Source of the DNA: Methylobacterium aquaticum | Lineage (GTDB): Bacteria; Pseudomonadota; Alphaproteobacteria; Rhizobiales; Beijerinckiaceae | Assembly (NCBI RefSeq): GCF_016804325.1 | Contig: NZ_CP043627.1 | Span: 1,356,001 to 1,420,000, forward strand | Reading direction: 5' to 3' | DNA length: 64,000 nt | In this document: positions 19,819 to 28,235 of the stretch, one piece after another | Layout of the letters: every line of letters begins with the position of its first letter | Numbering within the stretch: position 1 is the first letter of the stretch | The notes under the pieces: generated by a model | Database searches by the model: none | What the model was told of the DNA's origin: nothing | What the model saw: only the letters and a program-made list of their open reading frames with translations | Made by a program: the position numbers and the translations under genes

Positions 19819-20651
19819 TTCACCCAGCCATCCACCGTCGCCCGGTTGGCCTTGATCCACTTGGCGGCGGTCTCGGCGGGCTTGACGCCCCTCTCCTCGT
19901 TCTCCGCCATCATGGCTTCCTCGTCCTTGATGTTGAGCTTGAACTTCTTGAGGATGCCGTAGACCTCCGGCATGTCCTCTTTCAAACCCTTGCGGGCGAG
20001 GGTGTTCACGGTCTCGTCGTCGCCGAAGGCCTTCTTCGGGTCGGCGAGGTACTTCAGCTCGTAGCGCGCGAACATCCAGTGCGGCGTCCAGGCGGTGACG
20101 ACGACGTCCTTCTTCTGGCGGATCGCGTCCTTGAGCGCGCTGGTCATCGTCGCGTCGCTGCCATCGACGAGCTTGACCGGGAGGCCGTAGGCCTTGATCG
20201 CCGCCTCCGAGGTCTTCATCACGCCGGCGCCGGGATCGATGCCGATCACCTTGCCCTCGACCTCCGCGGACTTGGTCTTCAGGTCCTCGATCGAGTTGAG
20301 CTTCGAGTAGGCCGGCACGGCCCAGCCGATCTTGGCGCCGGTGACGTTCGGTCCGATCAGCTCGAGGCGGTTCTTCAGCTTCTCGTAATAGGCGGCCTGG
20401 GTCAGCGGCAGCCAGGCGGCGACGCTCGCATCGGCGTCGCCCGTCGCCACCGCCTGCCACATCGCCGCCGCGGCGAGCGGGATCGCCTTCACCTCGTAAC
20501 CCTTCTCCTCCAGCACCTGCTTGAGGATGTTGGTCGCCACGACCGCGTCGCTCCACTCGACATAGGCGATCCGCACCTGCTTGCCGGCCGCCTCGGCCGG
20601 GTTCTGGGCGAAGGCGAGGCAGAGGATGACGCCGAGGGCTGTCGCGCGCAT
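19815..20651 (-). CDS. proX: Glycine betaine/proline ABC transporter binding protein
   Basis: 278-residue periplasmic protein of the OpuAC/ProX type, which binds quaternary amines for osmoprotection. It has a signal peptide ending AEAA and conserved segments RIAYVEWSDAVVATN, WQAVATGDADAS, GIDPGAGVMKTSE and VVTAWTPHWMFARY. The aromatic W in the last segment belongs to the betaine cage. It is the last gene of a proV-proW-proX operon on the minus strand, with a GC-rich hairpin in the gap before it. The ligand may be choline or glycine betaine. Confidence 0.88.
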   Translation of the reverse strand: MRATALGVILCLAFAQNPAEAAGKQVRIAYVEWSDAVVATNILKQVLEEKGYEVKAIPLAAAAMWQAVATGDADASVAAWLPLTQAAYYEKLKNRLELIGPNVTGAKIGWAVPAYSKLNSIEDLKTKSAEVEGKVIGIDPGAGVMKTSEAAIKAYGLPVKLVDGSDATMTSALKDAIRQKKDVVVTAWTPHWMFARYELKYLADPKKAFGDDETVNTLARKGLKEDMPEVYGILKKFKLNIKDEEAMMAENEERGVKPAETAAKWIKANRATVDGWVK

Positions 20652-20736
20652 GGTCAGATCGATCCGAAGGCTGGTGGAACGGAAAGGGGCTTCACTCTGC
20701 CGCGACGCCCAGGGGCGCCGGGAACCAGTCAGGGAT

Positions 20737-20756
20737 CCGCCCGCCGGAGCGGGCGG
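20737..20756 (-). promoter_or_regulatory. GC hairpin between permease and binding-protein genes
   Basis: CCGCCCGC (20737-20744) pairs with GCGGGCGG (20749-20756) over a CGGA loop, between proW and proX. It is a likely mRNA-stabilising or attenuating structure that would set the ratio of binding protein to membrane parts. Confidence 0.5.
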
Positions 20757-20767
20757 CTCGTGGGGTT

Positions 20768-21619
20768 TCAGGCGGTGCCGTGCGGCCGGGCACGGGCGGC
20801 GAGCGCCTGAGTCGAGCGGTCGAGGATGACCGCCAGGATCACGATGCCGATGCCGGCCTCGAACCCGGCTCCAGCCTCGAGCCGCTGGATCGATTGCCAC
20901 ACCGCCCGGCCGAGGCCGCCGGCCCCGATCATCGCGGCGATGACCACCATCGAGAGGGCGAGCATCATCGTCTGGTTGACGCCGGCCATGATGGTCGGCA
21001 GCGCGAGCGGCAGCTGCACCTTGAACAGCTTCTGGGTGGTCGAGCCGCCGAAGGCGTCGGACGCCTCGACGAGTTCGGAGGGCACGTTGCGGATGCCGAG
21101 CGCCGTCAGACGGATCACCGGCGGCACCGAGAACACGATGGTGGCAAAGCACGCCGACACGGCACCGAGGCCGAAGAAGGGAAGCGCCGGGATCAGGTAC
21201 ACGAAGCTCGGCAGCGTCTGCATCATGTCGAGGATCGGCGAGAAGGTCCGCCAGGCGCGCTGGCTCAGGGCGAACCAGATCCCGACCGGAATGCCGATCA
21301 CCAGGGCGGTGACGGTCGACAGGATGACGAGGACCAGGGTCTCGACCGTCGCCTGCCACAGCCGCAGGTCCCACAGGAACAGGAGGCCGAACAAGGTCAG
21401 CAGCCCGACGCGGCGCCCGCCGATCTTGTAGGTGCCGAAGGCGGCCAGCGCGATGAAGAGCCAGGGCGGAACCGCGACGAGCGCCGTGGTCAGCACGTCG
21501 ATCCAGTCGGAGACCGTGCGGCTGACCGCGCGGGTCAGCCAAGCGCCATGGTCGGTGAGCCAGTCGAGGCCTCGGTCGCTGAGCGTGTCGAGGGGGAATT
21601 TTGGGACGCTCCAGTCCAT
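20768..21619 (-). CDS. proW: Glycine betaine/proline ABC transporter permease
   Basis: 283-residue permease of the ProW/OpuAB type: an amphipathic N-terminus (WSVPKFPLDTLSDRGLDWL), about seven hydrophobic segments, DMMQTLPSFVYLIP (conserved in the family) and the EAA loop ELVEASDAFGGSTTQKLFKVQLP. It starts at ATG 21619, within the frameshifted tail of the ATPase gene on the same strand. Confidence 0.9.
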   Translation of the reverse strand: MDWSVPKFPLDTLSDRGLDWLTDHGAWLTRAVSRTVSDWIDVLTTALVAVPPWLFIALAAFGTYKIGGRRVGLLTLFGLLFLWDLRLWQATVETLVLVILSTVTALVIGIPVGIWFALSQRAWRTFSPILDMMQTLPSFVYLIPALPFFGLGAVSACFATIVFSVPPVIRLTALGIRNVPSELVEASDAFGGSTTQKLFKVQLPLALPTIMAGVNQTMMLALSMVVIAAMIGAGGLGRAVWQSIQRLEAGAGFEAGIGIVILAVILDRSTQALAARARPHGTA

Positions 21620-21945
21620 CGCTCCGCTCCTGCCGGCTTGGGGATTGTCGGGATTTCGGTGGGGTGCAGGTCGGGGCGGGCGGCGAGCGCCCGCACCACG
21701 TCCCGGCTGGTGATGCCGCCGATCAGGCGCCCGTCCGGATCGACCACGGCGACGCAGCCCTCGGCCGCGACCCGGGCCAGGAGCCCGTCGAGGCGAAGGT
21801 CCGCTCCGACGGCCTCGGCGCCCCGGTCGAGGAGGCCGGCGACGGTCTCGCCCGGGCGGGCGCCGGCGAGCGCGCCGGCGCGCAGGCGGCCGACGAAGCG
21901 GCGGTCGCCGTCGGCCACGAGCCAGGCGTCGCCGCCCTCCCCGCC
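21535..21945 (-). pseudogene. CBS-domain tail of ProV, out of frame
   Basis: In the frame next to the ATPase, this part encodes FVGRLRAGALAGARPGETV and a clear CBS segment CVAVVDPDGRLIGGITSRDVVRAL, the C-terminal regulatory domain normal for ProV/OpuAA ATPases. It is cut from the ATPase by one base change in GTGGCGGGGAGGGCGG near 21940-21950. The frame runs to 21535, overlapping the start of proW by 85 bp. Confidence 0.75.
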
Positions 21946-22841
21946 ACCCGCTCCCGCGCCTCGGCGACGGTGAGGGTGGGCGCGAGCACCGGCGCGGCCC
22001 GATCCGCCACGTGCCCCGCCCGCATCACCGCCACGAGGTCGATATGCTCGACGAACCGGGCGACGTACTCGGTCGCCGGGCGCGCCACGATGTCCTCGGG
22101 CTGGCCGATCTGCACGACCTCGCCGTCCTTCATCAGGACGATGCGGCCGCCGAGCGCCACCGCCTCGTCGAGATCGTGGGAGACGAAGACGATGGTCTTC
22201 TTCAGCTTGCGCTGGAGGTCGCGCAGCTCGGATTGCATGTCGCGGCGGATCAGCGGGTCGAGGGCGCTGAACGCCTCGTCCATCAGCAGGATGTCGGCAT
22301 CCGCCGCCAGCGCCCGCGCCAGCCCGGCCCGCTGCTGCATGCCGCCGGACAATTCATGCGGATACTTGGCGTGCCAGCCCTTGAGGCCGACGAGCTCGAT
22401 CGCCTGCATGGCGGCCTCGGTCCGGCGCGCCACCGGCACGTTCTTCAGTTCGAGGCCGAACGACACGTTGGACAGGATCGTCCGGTTCGGCAGCAGCGCG
22501 AAGTGCTGGAACACCATGCCGAAGGTCTTCTGCCGGAACGCCAGCAGGTCCTTGCGGCCGAGCTTCGTCACGTCCACGTCGCCGACGCGGATGCTGCCGC
22601 AGCTCGGCTCCACCAGCCGGTTCATGCAGCGCAGGAGCGTCGACTTGCCCGAGCCCGACAGGCCCATCAAGGTCAGGATCTCGCCCTCGACGATGTCGAA
22701 AGAGATGTCGCACAGGCCGACCACCGCACCGCAGGCCGCCGCGATCTCGGCCTTGCGCTTGCCCTGCGCGATGAGACCGACCGCCTCGGCCTGCTTATGG
22801 CCGAAGATCTTGCTGACTCCCTCCAAAACGATGTGGCTCAT
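21723..22841 (-). CDS. proV: Glycine betaine/proline ABC transporter ATPase, C-terminus frameshifted
   Basis: The ATPase domain is complete: an N-terminal KIFGHKQAEAVGLIAQGKRK segment typical of ProV, Walker A GLSGSGKST, Q-loop VFQHFALLPNRT, signature LSGGMQQR, Walker B ILLMDEAFSALDP and SHDLDEA. After about residue 295 the frame turns into Pro/Ser/Arg-rich nonsense and stops at 21723, while the CBS tail continues in the neighbouring frame. CBS domains sense ionic strength in OpuA, so the shift, if real, would give an ATPase without osmotic gating. A sequencing indel is equally possible. Confidence 0.85.
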   Translation of the reverse strand: MSHIVLEGVSKIFGHKQAEAVGLIAQGKRKAEIAAACGAVVGLCDISFDIVEGEILTLMGLSGSGKSTLLRCMNRLVEPSCGSIRVGDVDVTKLGRKDLLAFRQKTFGMVFQHFALLPNRTILSNVSFGLELKNVPVARRTEAAMQAIELVGLKGWHAKYPHELSGGMQQRAGLARALAADADILLMDEAFSALDPLIRRDMQSELRDLQRKLKKTIVFVSHDLDEAVALGGRIVLMKDGEVVQIGQPEDIVARPATEYVARFVEHIDLVAVMRAGHVADRAAPVLAPTLTVAEARERVAGRAATPGSWPTATAASSAACAPARSPAPARARPSPASSTGAPRPSERTFASTGSWPGSRPRAASPWSIRTGA

Positions 22842-23128
22842 GGCTCATGACCCCTTTGGAGCAGCGTGCTTCGCCGATCGATACTGGAAAGAACCGAAGG
22901 CCTTTACCTTGTATTATGAAAAATTAGCTGGCGCAGGCCCCGCAGCTTGTCCGGCTGCGACATTTTTTGCCGCGAAGGCGACACAGGCGAGTTTCCCCTG
23001 GAAGAATCAGTTGGTGCAGCGCAGCATTGCCGCGGGTTTCGTCATGTTGCGGGAAGAATCCGCACAGGATGAGCACATGATGTGCAGCGCAATCAAGGCT
23101 CCGCATCCGGCCTCTGCACGATGCCCCT

Positions 23129-23352
23129 GAGAGCCTGTTTGATTGACTCAAGCACTTACTCCCACACACGACCTCATCCTGAGGTGTCAGTCGATTGAAA
23201 ATCGGCTGACCTCGAAGGAGGGCTCCAGGGATCGCGAAGACTTCTGGAGCCCTCCTTCGAGGCTCCTTTCAGTCGCACCTCAGGATGAGGTCGCAAGAGG
23301 GATGATAAAGTTCGTTGCAGCTAAATTTTCGCAAGTCAAACAGGCACTGAGT
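23129..23352 (-). repeat. MITE-like element with GAGCCTGTTTGA ends and palindromic core
   Basis: Outer ends GAGAGCCTGTTTGA (23129) and TCAAACAGGCACTGA (to 23350) are inverted repeats. Inside lies a 123-bp palindrome (23170-23292) running from GACCTCATCCTGAGGTG through GAAGGAGGGCTCCAG/CTGGAGCCCTCCTTC to CACCTCAGGATGAGGTC. The reverse complement matches 48855-49079 along its whole length. Confidence 0.8.
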
Positions 23353-23469
23353 CAGGCCGGCGGGGGCCGGTCCGACCATTCTCGCCGATCGCGTGTGAGA
23401 TAGCAGGCGATATCGCACCTTTGCACCTCCGAGCCTGGTCGACTTTCTCGACAATCTTCACGCCCTCCT

Positions 23470-23508
23470 CGTCATTCCGGGCTCCGCTTTCGCGGCCCCG
23501 GAATGACG
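23470..23508. repeat. Short copy of GTCATTCCGGGG palindrome
   Basis: CGTCATTCCGGGCTCCGCTT and GCGGCCCCGGAATGACG form one hairpin, matching the outer arms of 4408-4547 with the centre lost. Confidence 0.8.
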
Positions 23509-23576
23509 CGGTGTGTTCGAGATCTGTGGAGGCCGATCGGACAGTCCGCGAGACGGAACCCACGGAATGGGCGGCC

Positions 23577-24371
23577 TCAGCTCCCTGCGGCCGGGACGCA
23601 GCCGGGAAACACCGCGAAGCCGTCGTCCCGCACCCGGTCGAGGATCCGGCGATATTCCGGCTCGCAGGGCGTGCCGGCGGCGATCCGGCCGTATGGCGCG
23701 CCGTCCGGCACGCTGCGTTCCGGCACCAGGGCGAGCGGCGTCGCGGCGGGCGTGAGCTGCGCGCCCCTGCCCGAGACGAGGGTCGTCAGGATGCCGAACA
23801 TCTCGCCCTGGATGGTCGGCCGGCCGAGCATCGCCAGCCGGTACTGCCCCTGAAACTCGGTGACGAGGTAGACGTGGCCCGACTGGTTGGGCACCGAGAC
23901 GGTGCCGGTCTGGGCGAAGGGCGCGTCGATCCGCTCGGCCTCGCGAAAGACCAGGCGGTCGCGGTCCGCGTCCCAGGCGATCTCGGTCCGGTAGGCGAAG
24001 ATCGCGCCCTCCTGCCCGAAGGACGGCCGGAGCGTGAGGTAGCGCCCTTCGAGGAAGGCCACCGCCGCGCGGGTATAGGAGCCGAAGGCCTCGGGCGCCG
24101 GGCGGGGCGCCGCCTCCCGGCGCGGCGGCGCCTGCCGAAGCGGCGTCGCCAGCGCCTCCTCCAGGCGGATCGTCGTGGCGAGCGTGAACGGCCGGCGGCC
24201 GGACAGGGCCTTCTCCAGGGTCGAGAGGCTGATCCGCGCCGCATCCGCCAGGGCCTGGCGCGACATCCGGCGGCGGGCCAGGGCCTCGCGCACCGCATCC
24301 GCCACCGCCCGGCTCTGCCCTTCGGGGAGATCGGCCTCGCCGGTATCGGGAGCGGCGTCGAGGGGCGGCAT
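23577..24371 (-). CDS. HTH (XRE-like) transcriptional regulator
   Basis: 264 residues. Residues about 25-80 form an XRE-type helix-turn-helix (SRQALADAARISLSTLEKALSGRRPF), followed by a long C-terminal domain (about 100-220: SYTRAAVAFLEGRYLTLRPSFG, AYRTEIAWDADRDRLVF, HVYLVTEFQGQYRLAML) that could sense a ligand. ATG 24371 is chosen because GAAGGAA lies just before it; reading further upstream would translate the repeated operator array. It lies downstream of the sortase pair on the same strand and is preceded by five 21-bp phased repeats, so autoregulation is likely. The family's ligand is unknown to me. Confidence 0.72.
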   Translation of the reverse strand: MPPLDAAPDTGEADLPEGQSRAVADAVREALARRRMSRQALADAARISLSTLEKALSGRRPFTLATTIRLEEALATPLRQAPPRREAAPRPAPEAFGSYTRAAVAFLEGRYLTLRPSFGQEGAIFAYRTEIAWDADRDRLVFREAERIDAPFAQTGTVSVPNQSGHVYLVTEFQGQYRLAMLGRPTIQGEMFGILTTLVSGRGAQLTPAATPLALVPERSVPDGAPYGRIAAGTPCEPEYRRILDRVRDDGFAVFPGCVPAAGS

Positions 24372-24374
24372 CCT

Positions 24375-24499
24375 GCGGGTTCCTTCCGAACCCGGGCGGG
24401 TTCCTTCCGAACCCTTGCGGGCTCCTGCCGAACCCTTGCGGGCTCCTGCCGAACCCGTTCGCCCCCTCCCCGGGATGCGGGCGGGTTCCGGACGAACCC
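24375..24499 (-). promoter_or_regulatory. Array of five phased operator-like repeats
   Basis: GCGGGTTCCTTCCGAACCC occurs at 24375-24393 and 24396-24414. GCGGGCTCCTGCCGAACCC is at 24417-24435 and 24438-24456. GCGGGTTCCGGACGAACCC is at 24481-24499. Each unit is a palindrome (GGTTC-N5-GAACC or a variant). The starts are 21, 21, 21 and 43 bp apart, so all lie on one face of the helix. The first unit covers the ribosome-binding site of the HTH gene. This is the pattern of a cooperative operator, most simply for the adjacent HTH protein. Confidence 0.75.
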
Positions 24500-24526
24500 G
24501 CACGAAACCGCACGCCTTCCCCGCCG

Positions 24527-25090
24527 TCAAGGTTCGGTACTCTCCGTCGCCTCGACCACCAGGCGTTCGGGGCCCGGCATGACGGCGTCGAGCGGCCAGC
24601 AGGTGACCAGCGCGAGGCGCCGCCCCGGCGCGTCCGGATCGAGACCGGACCGGTCAAAGCGCACGACCCGGGACCCGGTGACCCGGAAGGCGACGATCCG
24701 CCCGTCCCGCCGTTGCACCTCGACCGGATCGCCGGGGGCGAGGCGGCCGAGGCTGCGGAACTGGGTGTCGCGGTGGGCGGCGTAGACCGCAAGCCCCGGC
24801 GGCTCGCCGGCCTCCTTCGTGCCCTCGACATGTCCCGGCCCGAAGGCCAGGGCCTGCCCGCTCGCCCCGGCGAGCACCAGGTAGGATTCGCCGAGGCTCG
24901 GGAAACCGATGCGGGCGACCGGGGCGGTGTCGGCCCAGGGCCAGGGCCGGACCGGCCCGCCTTCCGCGAGGCTGCGGGCGAAGGCGCGGGCGAGCAGGGC
25001 CTGCGCCAGGGCCGCCTTGGCGGGGATCCAGGCGCCCTCCGCCGCGAGGACGAGGCCGGCGGCGGCCAGGAGGGCCGGGAGCGCCCTCAC
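24527..25090 (-). CDS. Class GN sortase
   Basis: Membrane-anchored transpeptidase of the proteobacterial sortase group. The 187-residue protein has one N-terminal hydrophobic anchor (ALLAAAGLVLAAEGAWI), the conserved IGFPSLGESYLVL strand, the catalytic histidine in YAAHRDTQF and the catalytic cysteine in LVTCWP. A downstream arginine (ERLVVEA) fits the third catalytic residue. GTG 25090 overlaps the stop of its presumed substrate by four bases (GTGA). Dedicated one-sortase/one-substrate pairs are the norm for this class. Where the product is attached in a Gram-negative envelope is not known. Confidence 0.88.
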   Translation of the reverse strand: MRALPALLAAAGLVLAAEGAWIPAKAALAQALLARAFARSLAEGGPVRPWPWADTAPVARIGFPSLGESYLVLAGASGQALAFGPGHVEGTKEAGEPPGLAVYAAHRDTQFRSLGRLAPGDPVEVQRRDGRIVAFRVTGSRVVRFDRSGLDPDAPGRRLALVTCWPLDAVMPGPERLVVEATESTEP

Positions 25091-27246
25091 CGCGCCACCC
25101 TCCGGCCGCCGATCCGCAGCAGCAGGGCGAGGGCGAGGAGGACGGCGCCGAGCATCAGCCGGACCTCGTGATCCGTCGCGGTCTGCGGCAGGGCGATGCC
25201 GCGGGCGGCGGCCGGGATCAGCTCGGCCCTCCGGTGCAGGATCGGATCCGGGTCGTGCGGGACGTCCTGGCCGAACAGGGCCTCGAAATCCCAGCCGGCC
25301 GGCAGGTTGAGCGGCAGGTCGGCGCGCGCGAGGCGGGCGCCGCGCGGCCGGCGCGGGGTGGCGTCGATCGCGACGAGCGAGGTCAGGCGCGTCGTCAGGC
25401 CGTGATCGAGGGCGAGCCGCAGGATCGCCGCATCGGACGCCTCCGGGGTCATCCGCCCGGTGATCCGTGCGGTCTCCGCCTCGCCGATCCGGGCCCGGGC
25501 CCAGACCTTGCCGATGCCGGCCCCCTCCTGCGCCCGGTCGAGGTCCAGCACGGTGCGCCAGGGCGTATCGCCGATCCGGCCGGTGAGGGTGAGCGTCCCC
25601 AGAGTGGGCCTCCCCTCGGCAGGCCGCATCCGCGCCGCGATCGTCACCGGCTCGCCGCGATAGAGGTCCGGCAGCTGCGCGGGCGTCACCTCGGCTTCCT
25701 CCGAGAAGGTCGCGGCGAGATCGGTGACGACCGGGCTCTCGAGCTTGACCAGCAGGTCGCGCATCCGGTCGGCGACCTCGGCCACCGAGGCGATCTGCGT
25801 GAAGGTGCCCCGGCCGAGCTCGGCGGCGTGGCGCATCAGGTGGCCGTTCGGGGCCGAGCCGATCCCGACCATGAACAGCCGGGTGCGCCCGCGCTCCTCG
25901 GCGACGGCCTGGAAGATCCGCGCCTCGTCGCCGATCGCCCCGTCGGTGAGGAACACCACCTGGCGCACCCGCCCGGTTTCCTCGGGATGGGCGTCCTCGA
26001 GCGCGGCCCGGAGCGGTGCCAGCATCTCGGTGCCGCCCCGCGCCTCGAGCCCGGCGACGAAGCGCTTCGCCTGCGCGAGATGGTCCGCATCGGCGGCCAC
26101 CACATCCGGGAAGACCGTCTCCATCGTGTCGTCGAAGCGGACCACGTTGAAGCGGTCGCCCGGGCGCAGCCGGTCGAGGCCGACGAGCAGGCTCGCCTTG
26201 GCCTGGCGGATCGAGGTGCCGCCCATTGAGCCCGAATTGTCGATGACGAAGATCACGTCCCGCGGCGCCGGGGCGGCCGGGAGCGCGGCGGCGGGCGGGG
26301 TCACGACGGCGAGCACGGTCTGCGTGCCGGCCTTGCGCTCGCGGAACAGGCCGAGTGCGGGGGCGGCCCCGGGGGCGGGCGTCCAGGTCAGCTCGAAATC
26401 CCGGTCGGCGGCGGTGGCGCCGTCGCGCAGGGCGATGCGGCGCTCGTCTTCGGAGGGTGCCTCGACGGTGATCGCGTGGGTGGCGCTCGCCACGCTGCCG
26501 AGGGGGAAGCCGGCCTTGAGGTCGATCGCGAGGGTCAGCGGGTTGACCGGAGCGTGGCGCGACGGATCGAGCACCGGGCCAAAGATGGCGTTCCGGTCGG
26601 GCACGGGATCGGGCTCGCCGGGACGATCGGCGGCGGGCAGCAGAGCCGGCGGGGCGGGGTTGTAGCGCGGGGCGGCGACGGTCGGCAGGCGTAGGGAATA
26701 GGTGTCGCCGGAGCGGCGCACGGTCTGCTGGTACTGGATCTGCACGATTACGGTCTCGCCGGGGCCGATATTGGCGACCGCGTTGGTGAACAGGTTCGGC
26801 CGCTGCTGCTCGATCAGGGCCGCCGCCTTGCCCTCGTCCCGGGCGGCCTCGTAGTCGCGCCGCGCCGCCTGTCGCTCGCGGATGTCCGCGACGATCACCC
26901 TGTCGCCGACCACGAGCCGCATCGCGTCGACGGCGGCATCCTCCGGCAGGGGGAACAGGTAGGTGCCCTCGACCCATTCCGTGGTGGTGTTGCGAAACGC
27001 CTGGGTGATCGTGGCCCGCGCGGTCGGACCGCTCACCGCGATGGCCGCATCGGCGGCAAGGCGCGGCGCCTCGACCGGCGCCGACCCGCCATGGCGCAGG
27101 ATCAGGGTGCCGCCGCCTCCCTCCTCCGCACGGGCCGGCGGTCCGCCGAGGACGGTGAGCAGGGCTGCGACGAGCGGGCCGAGGAGGAGGTTGCGGGGCA
27201 GCGGCTCGGGCATCGAGCGGGGGCCGGAGATGGAGCGTCGGAGCAT
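25087..27246 (-). CDS. Sortase target protein with VIT and VWA domains
   Basis: 719-residue exported protein. After a signal peptide (cleavage near ARAEE) comes a VIT domain (about 45-160: ATITQAFRNTTTEWVEGTYLFPLP and ADIRERQAARRDYEAARDEG). Next is a VWA domain (about 325-500) with an intact metal site DNSGS in VIFVIDNSGSMGG and FLTDGAIGDE. The C-terminus has the sorting signal: LPQTATD, a hydrophobic helix and a basic end (GGRRVAR). This matches the dedicated substrate of class GN sortases. ATG 27246 follows GAGGACGAC. A surface adhesin-like or matrix-binding role is suggested by the VWA metal site. Confidence 0.88.
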   Translation of the reverse strand: MLRRSISGPRSMPEPLPRNLLLGPLVAALLTVLGGPPARAEEGGGGTLILRHGGSAPVEAPRLAADAAIAVSGPTARATITQAFRNTTTEWVEGTYLFPLPEDAAVDAMRLVVGDRVIVADIRERQAARRDYEAARDEGKAAALIEQQRPNLFTNAVANIGPGETVIVQIQYQQTVRRSGDTYSLRLPTVAAPRYNPAPPALLPAADRPGEPDPVPDRNAIFGPVLDPSRHAPVNPLTLAIDLKAGFPLGSVASATHAITVEAPSEDERRIALRDGATAADRDFELTWTPAPGAAPALGLFRERKAGTQTVLAVVTPPAAALPAAPAPRDVIFVIDNSGSMGGTSIRQAKASLLVGLDRLRPGDRFNVVRFDDTMETVFPDVVAADADHLAQAKRFVAGLEARGGTEMLAPLRAALEDAHPEETGRVRQVVFLTDGAIGDEARIFQAVAEERGRTRLFMVGIGSAPNGHLMRHAAELGRGTFTQIASVAEVADRMRDLLVKLESPVVTDLAATFSEEAEVTPAQLPDLYRGEPVTIAARMRPAEGRPTLGTLTLTGRIGDTPWRTVLDLDRAQEGAGIGKVWARARIGEAETARITGRMTPEASDAAILRLALDHGLTTRLTSLVAIDATPRRPRGARLARADLPLNLPAGWDFEALFGQDVPHDPDPILHRRAELIPAAARGIALPQTATDHEVRLMLGAVLLALALLLRIGGRRVAR

Positions 27247-27566
27247 CGGATGTCGTCCTCGTTGGCGCCGCCGGTTCGGGACCCGGCCGACCCCGAGGCT
27301 CGCGCGGGCCGGGCCTTGCCGCCACGGGACGCTTCGCCAACCTTCCGGCCGCGTGCGCACCGACGTGGGGGACGCAGCCCCGAGCGCGGCGTGGCGGTGC
27401 CGGCCCGTCCGGGTTCGTCCTGGTTCGTCCGCCGCCGGCGTCGAGCGCTCGCCGCCAACTGGACCGGCGCGAAGGGGCGGAACTGGCCGTGGGCGATGGG
27501 CCGGAGACCCGCTAATGGCCCCGCTTGCCCGGTACCGGCCGGCGCCCCCATCGCCCCGAGTGGCCC
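27247..27566. promoter_or_regulatory. Divergent promoter region, sortase locus / lysE
   Basis: 320 bp between the sortase-target gene and lysE, transcribed away from each other. No gene is seen, and no copy of the GGTTC-N5-GAACC operator seen before the HTH gene is present here. Confidence 0.4.
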
Positions 27567-28211
27567 ATGCCCGATCCGACCTCCCTCGCCCTGTTCTGCG
27601 CGGCGTCCCTGGTGCTCGCCGTCACGCCCGGTCCCGGGCTGTTCTACGTCGCCGCCCGGAGCCTCGCCGGGGGCCGCGCCGAGGGCGTGGCATCGAGCTT
27701 CGGCACGGGCCTCGGCGGCATGGTCCACGTCCTGGCGGGCGGTCTCGGGGTGTCCGCCCTCGTGCTCGCCAGCGCGGAGCTGTTCACGGTGCTGAAGCTG
27801 CTGGGTGCGGCCTATCTGGTCTGGATCGGCTGGCGCACCTTGCGCGCCGCCCGCCGCGACGGGGTGGCCGTCCCCCCGGGCGATGCGCCCTCGGGCGGGG
27901 CCGCGCGGGCCTTCCGCGACGGCGTGCTGGTCGAGGCCCTGAACCCGAAGACCGCGGCGTTCTTCCTCGCCTTCGTGCCCCAGTTCGTCGATCCGGCGGC
28001 CGGGGGCGTCGCGCTTCAGTTCGTGGTGCTCGGCGCCGTCTCGGTCGGCCTCAACACGCTCGCCGACCTCGCCGTCGCCGTCGCGGCGAGCCGCCTGCGC
28101 AAGGGCGCCGCCGCCCGCCCCGGGCTAGTCCGCCGCCTGCGCGAGGCCTCGGGTGCCGCGATGATCGCCCTCGGGGCCGGCCTCGCCCTCGCGCGGCGGC
28201 CCGCCGCCTGA
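27567..28211 (+). CDS. LysE family exporter
   Basis: 214-residue inner-membrane protein of the LysE/RhtB family, which export amino acids or related small molecules. The N-terminal signature AVTPGPGLFYVAARSLAGG and the later ALNPKTAAFFLAFVPQFV are both present, with six hydrophobic segments. ATG 27567 gives the normal family length. It lies 24 bp before the DapA-like gene and is probably cotranscribed with it. Confidence 0.85.
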   Translation: MPDPTSLALFCAASLVLAVTPGPGLFYVAARSLAGGRAEGVASSFGTGLGGMVHVLAGGLGVSALVLASAELFTVLKLLGAAYLVWIGWRTLRAARRDGVAVPPGDAPSGGAARAFRDGVLVEALNPKTAAFFLAFVPQFVDPAAGGVALQFVVLGAVSVGLNTLADLAVAVAASRLRKGAAARPGLVRRLREASGAAMIALGAGLALARRPAA

Positions 28212-28235
28212 CGCTCACGACCAAGGACGACACCG

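Larger units (their letters stand above)
22842..23576. other. Repeat-rich intergenic region upstream of proV
   Basis: 735 bp without a gene. The part next to proV (22842-23128) must hold the proV promoter and includes an AT-rich dip TTACCTTGTATTATGAAAAATTAG at about 22905-22927. The rest is two repeat elements (23129-23352 and 23470-23508). Confidence 0.5.
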
